NCBI GenBank assembly: GCA_017853205.1
Contig: JAFMKB010000011.1
Span: 1 to 56,141, forward strand
Direction of reading: 5' to 3'
DNA: 56,141 nt
DNA from: Gammaproteobacteria bacterium
GTDB lineage: Bacteria > Pseudomonadota > Gammaproteobacteria > Pseudomonadales > Pseudohongiellaceae
Shown: positions 20,713-30,919 of the stretch, in pieces
Layout: the number at the start of each line of letters is the position of its first letter
How positions within the stretch are numbered: position 1 is the first letter of the stretch
Notes under the pieces: model-generated
Told to the model about the DNA's origin: nothing
The model's input: the letters and a program-made list of their open reading frames with translations, nothing else
Database searches by the model: none
Program-made: the position numbers and the translations under genes

Positions 20713-22202
20713 GCGAACTACTAATCAATGTCATGCCGGCAGAGACCCGAGTCGCGCTAGTCGAGCAAGGGACTCTGAAAGAACTGATGCTCGAGAGGAA
20801 CCGCTCGCGCAGCCACGTAGGCGATATATTCCAAGGTAAAGTGCTCCGAGTGATGCCCGGCATGGAAGCGGCATTCGTGGATATCGGTCTTGAGCGAGCG
20901 GGATTTATTCATGCGTCGGATATCAGCGAGCTGGATGCTCAGGGTCTTGAGGTGCGTCGAGACCAACCCGCGCGGATTGGAGAGCTTCTCCGCGAAGGAC
21001 AATTCTTGACTGTGCAGGTTATCAAGGATGGCATTGCGGGTAAGGGGGCCAGGTTGAGTAATCACCTGACTCTCGCCGCGAGGCATCTAGTCCTATTACC
21101 GCGCAGCTTGCATGTTGGTGTTTCGCAGAAAATTGTCGATCACCAAGAGCGCGAAAGGCTCGAAGCACTGCTTAAAAACAGTCTGGCCGAATCGGGTTGG
21201 AAAGAGCCTCGAGGTTTCATCGTAAGGACGGCCGCGGAAGGCGCGACTCAGGGCGAATTTCTGGAAGATATCGGACATCTTCATAGGCTTTGGGTGAAGC
21301 TCATGGAGAGGCTGCGGAGACCAAACGAGGTGCGGTGTGTGTACTCCGAAGAACCGATCTATGTTCGGTCGATGCGCGATCTTTTCGGTCCGAAAGTGAG
21401 CCGTATTCTCATCGACGATGTCGACGCATTCGATAAGCTTAGTGCATTCTTGAAAGACTATATTCCTGACGCATATGCGTTGCTCGAACTCACAGCCAAA
21501 GAACCGCCTCTATTCGAACTTTGTGAGGCGAATGGAGTCTCTATAGAACAGCAGATAGAGAACGCGTTAGAGAAAAAAGTACGGCTGCCCAATGGCGGAG
21601 ACCTCGTTATTGAACAAACGGAATCGATGGTAACCATCGATGTAAACACCGGCTCTTTTATTGGCGCTCGCGATCAAGATTCAACGATACTCGAGACGAA
21701 CCTCGAGGCTGCGGCTGCAATTGCGTTGCAACTGAGGTTGCGTAATTTAGGAGGTATCATCGTTATAGATTTCATCGATATGCACTGTGAAGAACATCGT
21801 TCTCAGGTGCGTAAGGCGTTGATCGATGCGCTTGCGAAAGACGGCGCACACACAGTGGTTGGTGAGTTTTCGCAATTTGGCTTACTCGAGATGACCCGCA
21901 AGCGAGTTCGGGAAAGTTTGCAGCGCGTTCTGCGCGCGCCCTGCGAAGACTGTTCGGGTGACGGCCATGTCGCCTCGATAGACTCTGTAGTATCGGTAAT
22001 TCATCGACGGTTGCTGGTACTGTCTTCTCGGGGCGATGTATTTAGGGTGAAAGCGTCGCATGCGGTGATCGATGCTTTGCGTGACGAAGCGCGAATTATC
22101 GAACAATTAATCGCCGGTCGGTTAGAGTTTCTCGCATGCTCTGAGTATGCGAGAAGCCAATTTGATATTGAAATCACTAGCAAACGATTGAGTGGGTCTT
22201 AA
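20709..22202 (+). CDS. rng: Ribonuclease G
   Basis: 497 aa from the ATG at 20709, which overlaps maf by ATGA; a GTG three codons upstream is less likely because the family starts at ELLINV. RNase G is an RNase E-like endonuclease that matures the 5' end of 16S rRNA and cuts some mRNAs. The S1 domain lies at about residues 35-125 (GDIFQGKVLRVMPGMEAAFVDIG). The catalytic region has VTIDVNTGSFIG and IIVIDFIDM with the metal-binding aspartates. The zinc-link CEDCSGDGH follows MTRKRVRESL. The C-terminal RNase E extension is absent, as expected for RNase G. Confidence 0.97.
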   Translation: MSELLINVMPAETRVALVEQGTLKELMLERNRSRSHVGDIFQGKVLRVMPGMEAAFVDIGLERAGFIHASDISELDAQGLEVRRDQPARIGELLREGQFLTVQVIKDGIAGKGARLSNHLTLAARHLVLLPRSLHVGVSQKIVDHQERERLEALLKNSLAESGWKEPRGFIVRTAAEGATQGEFLEDIGHLHRLWVKLMERLRRPNEVRCVYSEEPIYVRSMRDLFGPKVSRILIDDVDAFDKLSAFLKDYIPDAYALLELTAKEPPLFELCEANGVSIEQQIENALEKKVRLPNGGDLVIEQTESMVTIDVNTGSFIGARDQDSTILETNLEAAAAIALQLRLRNLGGIIVIDFIDMHCEEHRSQVRKALIDALAKDGAHTVVGEFSQFGLLEMTRKRVRESLQRVLRAPCEDCSGDGHVASIDSVVSVIHRRLLVLSSRGDVFRVKASHAVIDALRDEARIIEQLIAGRLEFLACSEYARSQFDIEITSKRLSGS

Positions 22203-22229
22203 GTTGCTAGAAAGTCGAAGAGAGGTTCA

Positions 22230-25200
22230 GTGTTTTTATCCTTAGTATTCGGCATTGGCAGGCTGCTGCGACGACTATTTGTCGTGGGAATTGTTGCGCT
22301 CGCCGCTTATGTGAGCGCGGGCCGGCAGTTTATGCCAGCTGTCGCAGACTACACGCGGATCGTCGAAGAAAAAGTTTTCGAGCTGACCGGGTTGCCGGTA
22401 AACATAACTTCGTTAACTGGGAGTTTTTCTGGATTCAATCCGACGATCGAGATAAGTGGATTGAGTTTGCTAGTAACCGAAGCTCAGGTCGGTGTAGCAG
22501 CAGAATCTGCTGGTCTCCTGTTTGATCGTGCAACCTTAACGTTGGACGTACCGGCTAGTCTTTGGCAGCGACGCTGGGTGCTTGAGGAATTCGAAGTCGC
22601 AGACTTAGAGGTTGCCCTTAGGCAGTCTGCCGACGGTTTATGGCAGCTGCGCGGAGTGAGCGGTGCAACGCCGCAGCGGGTAAACATGGCAGAGCTCTAT
22701 TCAATTTTGTTGGACGTGTCGTATTTGCAGCTGAGCGATGTGGTGCTGATCCTTGAGCCGAGTGCGGGTGACTCCGTTGTGGTCGATATAGTCGACGCGC
22801 GAATTCAGAACCGCGAGAACGAACACGTTATTCTTGTTGACGCGCTAATCGATGGTGTACGCCAGCCACTTCAATTCTCCTACGAGGGGACAGGCGCGAC
22901 ACTTGCTGATGCATCCGCCTACGCTTATGCAAATATTCCTACGGGCGACTATCTTCCTCTTTTCGAATCTCTACTGCCGGCCGCGGTCCAGCCAGCGCTT
23001 ACCGGTGTTACTGCGTTAGACGCAGGTGGGGAAATTTGGTTTGAGATAGCTGATGGGAAATTGATAGAGGCGACGGCTACCCTCGATATCGAGTCTCTAG
23101 AATTGCAGAGGCCTGCGGCTAGAGAGGCGATGAGTACAGAGCTTTCGAGCTTCCGCAGCGTAGCAACCCTACGCCAGTCGGCAGAGTTAATTCAGACGGA
23201 CGGAACGAATCCCAGGTTCGAATTCGTAGTTCAGGCGAACCAAGGCAAATGGGATGGAGAGGAATGGGGCGCTTTTTCAGCTGGCGTTGTAGTGCGCCAA
23301 AATGACGAAGTCGAGTTAAGAGCGGATTCAGTAGATATCGCGCGGCTTCTCAGCTTAACTCGCCGCATGGCGAGCGCTGGCTTTCTACCCCTCTCTGACT
23401 CGCAGATTAGTACTTTGAACGACCTTTCACCGAGAGGTCTGATTAATAATCTGAGTGTGAAACTAACCGGTCAAGAGATGGCTGCCTCGCCACTGGAGGC
23501 GCTGTCCGGACCCATTCAGAAACTGTCTCTGCGAGCGAATACCGAAAGCGGTGCCATCGAATCGATTGGTGGGATTCCGAAGCTAGATGGCGTGACGGGT
23601 TATCTAGAAATTGACTACGACGGACAGACAAAAAGAGCGAGCGGATTTGCTGAGATTGACACGCCTTTTCTACGGATGAATCTCCCTAATATTTATACGC
23701 GTGACTGGTCGTACGATTATGTTAATGGGCGCATAGATTTTCTCTCGAAATTCGAAGCAGGGCTTGATCTTACCTTGTCTAGCAACACGTTGATTGCAGA
23801 ATCTGCGACCACGACCGGGCGCGTGCAGTTTACCTCGCAGCTAGTCCGGCCGGCAGAGGGTGAGCCTCAATCGAATATTGAGTTACTCATCGGCGTTGAG
23901 CGCATGCTCGCAGAAGATCGTTACTATTACCTACCCGATGGCCCCAAAATAGAGCAGGGACTTAAGTCGACCATGGCCTGGGTCGGGGGCGCTGCCCTAG
24001 ACGGAACGTTCTTTGATAGCGGCGCGATATTGCGAGGATCGATGTTGCCTGGTTCAGACCCCGCGGCAAAGACATTCCAAAGCTTCTATCGATTGCGTGA
24101 TGGAACGATTAACTACGCCGAAGGGTGGCCAGAAATTGAGGACGTCGAGGCATTCGTCTCAACTGCGGACAGCGTAGTCGATGTTTTCGTGACGGCTGGT
24201 AACAGTTACGGGTTATTGCTCGATGGAGCGAAAGGCACGGTGCGACCTACCGTCAACGAAGAGGGGGAGCTTCGTAATAGACTTGTAGTCGAGGGTGGTG
24301 CGACGGGGCTTACACAAGACGCACTCAATTTTTTGTCTGCCTCACCGCTGCCGGATGGTCTCATAGACACGGTGAACAACTGGCGTGCAGAGGGTGATGC
24401 GGAGGTGGCGATCGATGTTCATCTTCTGCTTGGTAGTGGTGAGCCGGTCGATGTACGAACTGAGCTTTCGATTGATGAGAATAATTTAGCGCTCCTCGAC
24501 TATGGTCTTGACGTCTCAGAGCTTTCAGGTCAGGTAGTGTTCGATACTCGAACGGGCCTCGATAGCTCGGACTTGCGAGCGCAACTGTTTGGCAGTTCTG
24601 TCTCACTGCAGCTCGGTTCGGCGCAAAATGATCGCGTTATCGAGGCGGTTACGCTCGCTGCTCGCGGCAGAGTAGCACCACAGCAATTGGCCGATTTAGC
24701 GCTGACGAGTCCGCTTATCGATTCAATGCTGAATCAGGCCGATGGGGTCTTGGAATTTACGAGCCAGTTACTTATTGAGCAAGGTGGCGAGAGTTTATAT
24801 CCCACGACTCTCGAAATTCAGAGCACGTTAGAAGGTGTTTCGATTGCAGGGCCGAGCCCACTTAATAAAGACACTGCCACACCTGTAGCCTTCGATCTGA
24901 CGCTAGGATTTGGCGAAAACAGGCAATGGCACAGGGGTAAACTGGGAGAACGATTGGAGTTTGATCTTTCTTTCGATGATACAGCACTCTCTCAGGGACT
25001 GGTTTTTCTGGGAGAATCGCCTACTCAACTCAGTGTGCTAAAGCAGAATCCTTTCGATGGCCTAGTGGTGCTGGGTAGTTTGTCCACTGCAGACTTCGAA
25101 GAATGGGATGATTTTGTTACGCAGTTTACAGAGACTCTGCGAACACTCGCTGCGAGCGAAGGAGTACTTGATGAGTCGAGTTACGGCGTTGAGGGTTTTG

Positions 25201-26450
25201 CTGAGAATCTTGGTTTTATTGATATCTCGGTAAATGAATTAGAGCTCTTAGGCCAAAATTTTGCGAAGCAGTCGCTGAGGATTAGGCCCGATATCGAAAC
25301 AAAAAATTGGCTCATAGACCTTGCAGGCCCAGAGCTCGAAGGCCACGTTGAAGCGCCCTTTGCCGAAGGTGACATGCTTGTGTCTTTGCAAAGGCTGCGC
25401 TTAGCGGGTGATGAGTCGAGCACGATAGGACCACAGCGCATAGAAGAAGACCCCGCCGACACAGAGCCAGTCGATTCGCTCGCCGAGCTCGACCCCAGGT
25501 TATTTCCTGCGATGCGTTTCAGTGCGCGCGAGATTGTTATTGGAGACAGCCCCTACGGCAGCTGGCGTTTTCGTTTGAAACCAGAAGCAGTCGGTGCTGA
25601 GTTTTCGGAGCTTGCTTTTGACTTTAGAGGGCTTCAGCTTGAATCGCAGTATTTAAGTGCCGAGCAGATAGACAATTGGGATGCCAAGAGAGAGGAAAGT
25701 GAGGCTGTGTCTGAGCAGATACCTGCGCCATCCTTTTACTGGCACTTTGATGGGCAGACCCATCGTAGCGAATTTAATGGTCAGCTACATGTCGCCGATT
25801 TGGGCGAGGTGCTCCGTGCTAATGGTTATGCCCCTAGCCTTGTCAGCAACGTGGGGAATTTCGAGTCGCAACTCGAATGGCAGGGCACGCCCGCATTCTT
25901 CAATGCAGAGAATCTAAGTGGCGAAATAAAAATCGATATTAGAGAGGGAAGATTTCTTCAAGGTGCCGGCGGTGCGGGCGCACTAAAGCTCATCAGCATC
26001 CTTAATTTTGATGCTATCATGCGTCGTCTTCGGTTCAGCGATGATCTTCTGCGCAGTGGCCTCGCGTTCGATCAGATCGATGGCCATCTAGTGCTAGAGG
26101 AAGGCCAAGTAAAGATTCAGGATCGTCTCGTCATCAGTGGCCCGTCGAGTCTTTATCAAATTACGGGTGACGTGGATCTTGTGGCAGAAACGATAGTCGG
26201 TGAAATGTATGTCACGCTTCCTGTGAGCGACAATATCCCCTGGTTAGGTCTACTGACGGCGAATATACCTATCGCAGTCGGCGCGTACCTTTTCGATAGA
26301 ATTTTTGGCGATCAGGTAGACAGTCTTACTAGTGCCGCCTACACATTGGATGGTCCCTGGGAAAACCTTGAGCCGCAGTTTAAACAAGCATTCGGCTCGC
26401 CCGATTCGCCCTCCGCCGCAGATGCCCAAGAGCTGCCACAGGTTAGGTAA
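22230..26450 (+). CDS. yhdP: YhdP/TIGR02099 family AsmA-like protein
   Basis: 1406 aa from a GTG preceded by AGAGAGG. One N-terminal membrane helix (about residues 10-30) anchors a very long, repeat-poor periplasmic beta-rich body, ending in an AsmA-like C-terminal domain. The segments LTGLPVNITSLTGSF near the N-terminus and EGRFLQGAGGAGALKLISILNF near residue 1240 (FDAIMRRLRFSDDL follows) identify the family. YhdP, TamB and YdbH are large bridge-like proteins needed for phospholipid transport to the outer membrane. It is somewhat longer than E. coli YhdP (about 1270 aa). It lies 27 nt after rng, in the usual rng-yhdP order. Confidence 0.95.
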   Translation: MFLSLVFGIGRLLRRLFVVGIVALAAYVSAGRQFMPAVADYTRIVEEKVFELTGLPVNITSLTGSFSGFNPTIEISGLSLLVTEAQVGVAAESAGLLFDRATLTLDVPASLWQRRWVLEEFEVADLEVALRQSADGLWQLRGVSGATPQRVNMAELYSILLDVSYLQLSDVVLILEPSAGDSVVVDIVDARIQNRENEHVILVDALIDGVRQPLQFSYEGTGATLADASAYAYANIPTGDYLPLFESLLPAAVQPALTGVTALDAGGEIWFEIADGKLIEATATLDIESLELQRPAAREAMSTELSSFRSVATLRQSAELIQTDGTNPRFEFVVQANQGKWDGEEWGAFSAGVVVRQNDEVELRADSVDIARLLSLTRRMASAGFLPLSDSQISTLNDLSPRGLINNLSVKLTGQEMAASPLEALSGPIQKLSLRANTESGAIESIGGIPKLDGVTGYLEIDYDGQTKRASGFAEIDTPFLRMNLPNIYTRDWSYDYVNGRIDFLSKFEAGLDLTLSSNTLIAESATTTGRVQFTSQLVRPAEGEPQSNIELLIGVERMLAEDRYYYLPDGPKIEQGLKSTMAWVGGAALDGTFFDSGAILRGSMLPGSDPAAKTFQSFYRLRDGTINYAEGWPEIEDVEAFVSTADSVVDVFVTAGNSYGLLLDGAKGTVRPTVNEEGELRNRLVVEGGATGLTQDALNFLSASPLPDGLIDTVNNWRAEGDAEVAIDVHLLLGSGEPVDVRTELSIDENNLALLDYGLDVSELSGQVVFDTRTGLDSSDLRAQLFGSSVSLQLGSAQNDRVIEAVTLAARGRVAPQQLADLALTSPLIDSMLNQADGVLEFTSQLLIEQGGESLYPTTLEIQSTLEGVSIAGPSPLNKDTATPVAFDLTLGFGENRQWHRGKLGERLEFDLSFDDTALSQGLVFLGESPTQLSVLKQNPFDGLVVLGSLSTADFEEWDDFVTQFTETLRTLAASEGVLDESSYGVEGFAENLGFIDISVNELELLGQNFAKQSLRIRPDIETKNWLIDLAGPELEGHVEAPFAEGDMLVSLQRLRLAGDESSTIGPQRIEEDPADTEPVDSLAELDPRLFPAMRFSAREIVIGDSPYGSWRFRLKPEAVGAEFSELAFDFRGLQLESQYLSAEQIDNWDAKREESEAVSEQIPAPSFYWHFDGQTHRSEFNGQLHVADLGEVLRANGYAPSLVSNVGNFESQLEWQGTPAFFNAENLSGEIKIDIREGRFLQGAGGAGALKLISILNFDAIMRRLRFSDDLLRSGLAFDQIDGHLVLEEGQVKIQDRLVISGPSSLYQITGDVDLVAETIVGEMYVTLPVSDNIPWLGLLTANIPIAVGAYLFDRIFGDQVDSLTSAAYTLDGPWENLEPQFKQAFGSPDSPSAADAQELPQVR

Positions 26451-26532
26451 TTTCTTCCCGCGTTAATTGATTACTTGGTTGTCGGGCAGGTATCTCCGCC
26501 GAATGTAAATACTTTGAACAAGAGAAAAGGTT

Positions 26533-27924
26533 ATGTCGTACGACGAAATGTCAGTTGCTCTGAAACAGGAAACGACCAGTCGAGAGAATTTGCGTCCGAT
26601 GAGAACGCTCAATTTACTCTCATATCGCGAGATACAAAGCCTCATGTCCGCAAACGAAGAGGTACGCAGTTTATTTCGACTCTGTGCACTAGCGGTGCTC
26701 AATAGTGGTAATGAGGTCGATGATGTTTCTAGTCTCATTGAGTCTTATCCCGATTTTGAAATTGATGTAAAGCCACAGTCGCGTGGGCCAATCATGGATG
26801 TTCGCAATGCGCCTATTTCAGCTTTTGTCGATGGCAATATGATTCGCGGTATTCAAGAACATTTGTTCTCAGTTTTAAGGGATGTCGTTTATGTAAATAA
26901 TGCGCTTAATGGATTTTATGATCTCGATAGCAGGCGAGGTGTGACAGAAGCTGTCTTCGATATCCTACGCAATGCAAATATCGTTCAGCCAAACTTAAAG
27001 CCCGATTTAGTGGTGTGTTGGGGTGGTCATTCTATAGGTCGTAACGAATATGACTTCACCAAAGAGGTCGGTTATCAACTCGGCCTGCGCGGACTAAATA
27101 TCGCAACGGGTTGCGGCCCGGGCGCCATGAAGGGGCCAATGAAGGGGGCAGCCATTGGCCACTCTAAACAGCAGCTCGCACTGCGTCGCTACATCGGTAT
27201 TACCGAGCCTGGGATAATCGCAGCAGAGGCACCCAACGCGATTGTTAATGAACTAGTCATCTTGCCCGATATCGAAAAACGCCTAGAAGCGTTTGTGCGC
27301 TTGGCGCACTGCATCGTGGTTTTCCCCGGCGGAGCAGGAACAGCGGAAGAGCTTCTCTACATTCTGAGCATCCTGATGCATGAACGCAATGCAGGACACC
27401 CGTTTGGCCTGATCCTCGCGTCCCCTGAATCAAGCAGCGAATATTTTGAAGAGATAGATGCTTTTATAAGGGCGACCCTAGGCGATGAAGCCACAGAATA
27501 CTATGAAATAATTACGGGTGATGCGGTGGCAATCGCGCGTCGTGCCCGGGCTCACGTTGATAAACAGCGAAAGCATAGACTTTCGCTGGGCGCATCCTAT
27601 GGATTTAACTGGGAGCTTTATATTCCTTCGGATTTGCAGGCGCCGTTTATTCCTAGTCACGAAAATATGGCCGGCCTGCGCCTAGATTCCACTGTTCCCG
27701 CTCAGCAGCTAGCATCGAATTTAAGAAAGGCATTTTCGGGCATCGTAGCAGGCAACGTGAAGGCACAAGGTGTTGCGCAGATCAAAGCGCACGGCCCCTT
27801 TCAGATCAAAGGTGAGCCACAAATCATGCATAGGATGGAATCGCTGCTCGCGTCGTTCGTTGAGCAGAAGCGAATGAAGATTGACTACTCCAACTACACG
27901 CCATGCTGGGAAATAGTGTCGTAA
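26533..27924 (+). CDS. ppnN: Nucleotide 5'-monophosphate nucleosidase PpnN
   Basis: 463 aa, the normal length for PpnN (YgdH). It cleaves the N-glycosidic bond of purine and pyrimidine monophosphates to give base and ribose-5-phosphate, and in E. coli it is controlled by (p)ppGpp. The central LOG-type Rossmann domain carries NIATGCGPGAMKGPMKGAA and the PGGxGTxEE motif as FPGGAGTAEELLY. N- and C-terminal PpnN-specific domains flank it. It is inserted between yhdP and the nitrilase gene, where Pseudomonas has none. An AAAGG lies just before the ATG. Confidence 0.93.
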   Translation: MSYDEMSVALKQETTSRENLRPMRTLNLLSYREIQSLMSANEEVRSLFRLCALAVLNSGNEVDDVSSLIESYPDFEIDVKPQSRGPIMDVRNAPISAFVDGNMIRGIQEHLFSVLRDVVYVNNALNGFYDLDSRRGVTEAVFDILRNANIVQPNLKPDLVVCWGGHSIGRNEYDFTKEVGYQLGLRGLNIATGCGPGAMKGPMKGAAIGHSKQQLALRRYIGITEPGIIAAEAPNAIVNELVILPDIEKRLEAFVRLAHCIVVFPGGAGTAEELLYILSILMHERNAGHPFGLILASPESSSEYFEEIDAFIRATLGDEATEYYEIITGDAVAIARRARAHVDKQRKHRLSLGASYGFNWELYIPSDLQAPFIPSHENMAGLRLDSTVPAQQLASNLRKAFSGIVAGNVKAQGVAQIKAHGPFQIKGEPQIMHRMESLLASFVEQKRMKIDYSNYTPCWEIVS

Positions 27925-27958
27925 TGAGTCTGATGTTATTGAAAAAATGGAAATAGGT

Positions 27959-29401
27959 ATGGGTTTGAGAAAAATTCTAGGGCTGTTCGCGGGAGCAATG
28001 CTCGCAGCGGCGTTGTCGGCCTGTCAAGTTGCAGAGCAAAGTGAGCGCAGCTTTACCGTACTTTATACCAACGACGAACACGGTTGGATGGAGGGAATGG
28101 GGGAGTCGAACAGCGCCGCCCATTTAATGCAGCTTTGGAAAGAAGCTGAGGGTTATTCGATTGCTAATGCGGGAAATTTCTTGCTGCTTAGCGGCGGAGA
28201 TAATTGGACTGGTCCGGCTATCTCTACGTGGAATCAGGGAGAGAGCATGGTCGAATTAATGAATTCGATGGGCTATGCGGCCTCCGCAATCGGGAATCAC
28301 GAATTCGATTTTGGCCTAGATACAATCCGTGAGCGCAGTGCAGAGGCAGACTATGCCTACGTGAGTGCTAACACGGCATGGCGTGATTCGGGTTTAGTTC
28401 CGAAGGATATTGGTATTGTCGAGTATCGAATCGCAGAGTCCGGAGGCGTACGTGTCGGTATCATTGGGTTAACAACGACTGAAACGTCGACCACGACTAA
28501 TCCTGCAACTGTCGCACCGCTGCGGTTTAATAACTACGAGGCAACACTCCGCCGGATTGTGCCGGAGATTGAAGCACAGGGTGTCGAGCTTACCTTTGTG
28601 ATTTCGCATGTGTGCCTCGATGAGTTAGAGCCTCTCGCGCTCGCTGTCGCCGATCTGGATATTAGTCTTTTCGGCGCCGGGCACTGCAATGAGTTAATCG
28701 CTAAGCGCCTCGACAGCACCGTGATTCTTGGCGGAGGCTTCCATTTTGGTAGCTATGCGCGTGCGACCTTCTCTATCGATACCGATGGCGGGGTACGCGT
28801 CGATTTCGCAACTGCGGAAAATGCAGGCGCGCACGCGGATCCCGAGACGCGCGCTATTATTGAAAAGTGGCAATCGCGCTCGGAAGCGTCGCTGTCCGAG
28901 GTGTTGGCCTATGTTGACAAGACAGTGCCTAGGGGAGCGGTGTTAGATCAACTGGTTGTCGACTCATGGCTGTGGGCTGACCCCGCAGCAGACGTTGCTG
29001 TGACCAACGCCGGAGGAATTCGTGCGCCGCTGCCTAGCGGGGCGGTAACCCTTGGCGACACCGTTGCGATACTGCCTTTTGACAATACGATTGTTGCCGT
29101 TGAAATCTCGGGAGCAGATCTGATAGCTGCTCTCAACGAGGGCAGTCGTCCTCGCGTCGCAGGTATGGCGAAAGTTGACGATGAATGGACGTTGGCAGCG
29201 ACAGGTAAGGCGCCCGAAGCAGATGAACTCTATCGAGTTCTCATTAATAGTTTCATGTATGCGGGAGGGGATGGGTACGAGCGTTTTGCCTCTGCTGATC
29301 CTAATGCTTATGACACCGGAACGCAGTATGGTCTGCCCTTTCGAGATTGGCTGAGGAGTCTTGCATCAACGCAAGCGAGTCCTCTGCGGCTGATCGATTG
29401 A
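27959..29401 (+). CDS. UshA-like 5'-nucleotidase lipoprotein with an unusual metal motif
   Basis: 480 aa from the ATG at 27959, which has GGA seven bases upstream; an ATG four codons earlier is possible. A lipobox LSAC puts the lipid on Cys22. The calcineurin-like domain shows TNDEHG, GGDNWTG, IGNHEFDFG and ISHV in order. The 5'-nucleotidase C-terminal domain has NAGGIRAPLP and YAGGDGYERF. These enzymes hydrolyse periplasmic nucleotides to nucleosides. The last metal motif, normally GHxH, reads GHCN here, so one histidine ligand is Asn. Activity may be altered. Directly upstream is ppnN, also a nucleotide-degrading enzyme. Confidence 0.9.
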   Translation: MGLRKILGLFAGAMLAAALSACQVAEQSERSFTVLYTNDEHGWMEGMGESNSAAHLMQLWKEAEGYSIANAGNFLLLSGGDNWTGPAISTWNQGESMVELMNSMGYAASAIGNHEFDFGLDTIRERSAEADYAYVSANTAWRDSGLVPKDIGIVEYRIAESGGVRVGIIGLTTTETSTTTNPATVAPLRFNNYEATLRRIVPEIEAQGVELTFVISHVCLDELEPLALAVADLDISLFGAGHCNELIAKRLDSTVILGGGFHFGSYARATFSIDTDGGVRVDFATAENAGAHADPETRAIIEKWQSRSEASLSEVLAYVDKTVPRGAVLDQLVVDSWLWADPAADVAVTNAGGIRAPLPSGAVTLGDTVAILPFDNTIVAVEISGADLIAALNEGSRPRVAGMAKVDDEWTLAATGKAPEADELYRVLINSFMYAGGDGYERFASADPNAYDTGTQYGLPFRDWLRSLASTQASPLRLID

Positions 29402-29481
29402 ACTAAAGAGGTGCGCACTAGCAGTTACTCTTGCGAGTGCAGGATATTTCGAGAATTTTAGACTAATTGGGAGTAAAAACA

Positions 29482-30870
29482 GTGACACTTACATTGTTGA
29501 GAAAGTGCCTAATACTCAGCCTGCCTATGGCCTCGTTGATACTGTTTTCGCAAACAGCATCAGCCCAGTCTCTTGAAGACGAAGCTGTCGAATGGCTGCA
29601 GGAATTCATACGGGTAGATACCGTAAATCCGCCAGGAAACGAGACCCGCGCGGTGGAGTTCTATCGCGAAATTTTCGACGCCGAGGGCATCGAATATGAC
29701 TGGGTTGAAAGTGCGCCTGGGCGCGGAAACATTTGGGCGCGGCTAGAGGGAGGAAATGAGCCTGGTCTCATGCTGCTTCAGCATACCGACGTAGTGCCGG
29801 CTGACAAAGAGTTCTGGACGACTGATCCTCTTTCTGGCGAGTTGCGTGATGGCTACATTCTCGGCCGCGGCGCGCGGGATATGAAGGGCACAGGCATTGC
29901 GCATTTAGCAACGTTTTTAAGTCTTCACCGTAGTGGTCGCGCGCTGAACCGAGATGTTGTGTTCTTGGCGACGGCAGATGAAGAGGCTGGTGGCTTCTAC
30001 GGCGCTGGGTGGTTGATCGAGAATCGTCCTGAAATATTTGAAGGCATTGGGCTGCTAATTAACGAAGGCGGTGCCGGTAGCGTCAGCGGCGACGAAATAG
30101 TGTTCGGTGTCGAGGTGACTCAGAAAGTTCCCGTGTGGTTGCGTCTCAGCGCAATTGACGTCCCTGGGCATGGTTCCTCGCCACGTGCAACGACTTCGGT
30201 TCTTCGCATAGTTGAAGCGCTTAACAGAATCAAAGAAAACCCTTTTGAGCCTCGGATCATTCCTGCCGTCGACGCCTATTTTTCAGGTCTTGCAGTGTCG
30301 ATGGATGATGACTGGGCGCCTGCCTATGCAGACATGGCGCGAGCGATTACCGACCCTGAATTTTTGCCGGCGTTGCAAGACTTTCGGCCTGGGCATCATG
30401 CACTAACGCGAGATATTTGCTCCATCACGCGGATGGGTGGTTCGAGTAAAATTAATACGATTCCTCCCGAAGCCTGGGCTGAGTTGGATTGCCGAATGCT
30501 TCCCGATCGTCCCGCTGAGGAATTGATTGCAGATATTGAGGCGCTCCTCGAAGGTACTGGAGTCGAGATCGACGTAATAATGGCTTTTACTCCCGCGATA
30601 TCCAGCACGAATTCGACTCTGTTCGAGTCGATCGTTAACGTGACAGGAGAACTCTACCCCGGTTCGCGGGTTCTATCAGCTGTAAGCACAGGGTTTACCG
30701 ACAGTCACTTTACTCGCGATCTTGGTATTGTTAGCTACGGATTTAGCCCTGTCATTACTCGCGCTGATGATCCCAGCGGCGTGCATGGGAACGATGAGCG
30801 AATTCCTGTTGAGGCTTTTCGCGCGGGCGTAAGCGATCTCGGCGCAATCGTCCGTAACCTGGTTCATTAA
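29482..30870 (+). CDS. Secreted M20 family metallopeptidase
   Basis: 462 aa from the GTG at 29482, with TTGGGAG eight bases upstream; a TTG at 29467 is the alternative. A signal peptide ends at ASAQ, so it acts in the periplasm or outside. Zinc ligands and catalytic residues of the M20 family are visible: LLQHTDVVP (His, Asp), GRGARDMKG (bridging Asp) and ATADEEAGG (catalytic Glu pair). The lid/dimerisation domain with DVPGHGSSPR follows. The final histidine is in GVHGNDERIP. M20 enzymes include carboxypeptidases, dipeptidases and aminoacylases, and substrate cannot be told from sequence alone. Confidence 0.92.
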   Translation: MTLTLLRKCLILSLPMASLILFSQTASAQSLEDEAVEWLQEFIRVDTVNPPGNETRAVEFYREIFDAEGIEYDWVESAPGRGNIWARLEGGNEPGLMLLQHTDVVPADKEFWTTDPLSGELRDGYILGRGARDMKGTGIAHLATFLSLHRSGRALNRDVVFLATADEEAGGFYGAGWLIENRPEIFEGIGLLINEGGAGSVSGDEIVFGVEVTQKVPVWLRLSAIDVPGHGSSPRATTSVLRIVEALNRIKENPFEPRIIPAVDAYFSGLAVSMDDDWAPAYADMARAITDPEFLPALQDFRPGHHALTRDICSITRMGGSSKINTIPPEAWAELDCRMLPDRPAEELIADIEALLEGTGVEIDVIMAFTPAISSTNSTLFESIVNVTGELYPGSRVLSAVSTGFTDSHFTRDLGIVSYGFSPVITRADDPSGVHGNDERIPVEAFRAGVSDLGAIVRNLVH

Positions 30871-30919
30871 ATTAAAGTATTGGATGGTGAATTCGCCCGC
30901 GCCTTAGTGAGGAAGGATA

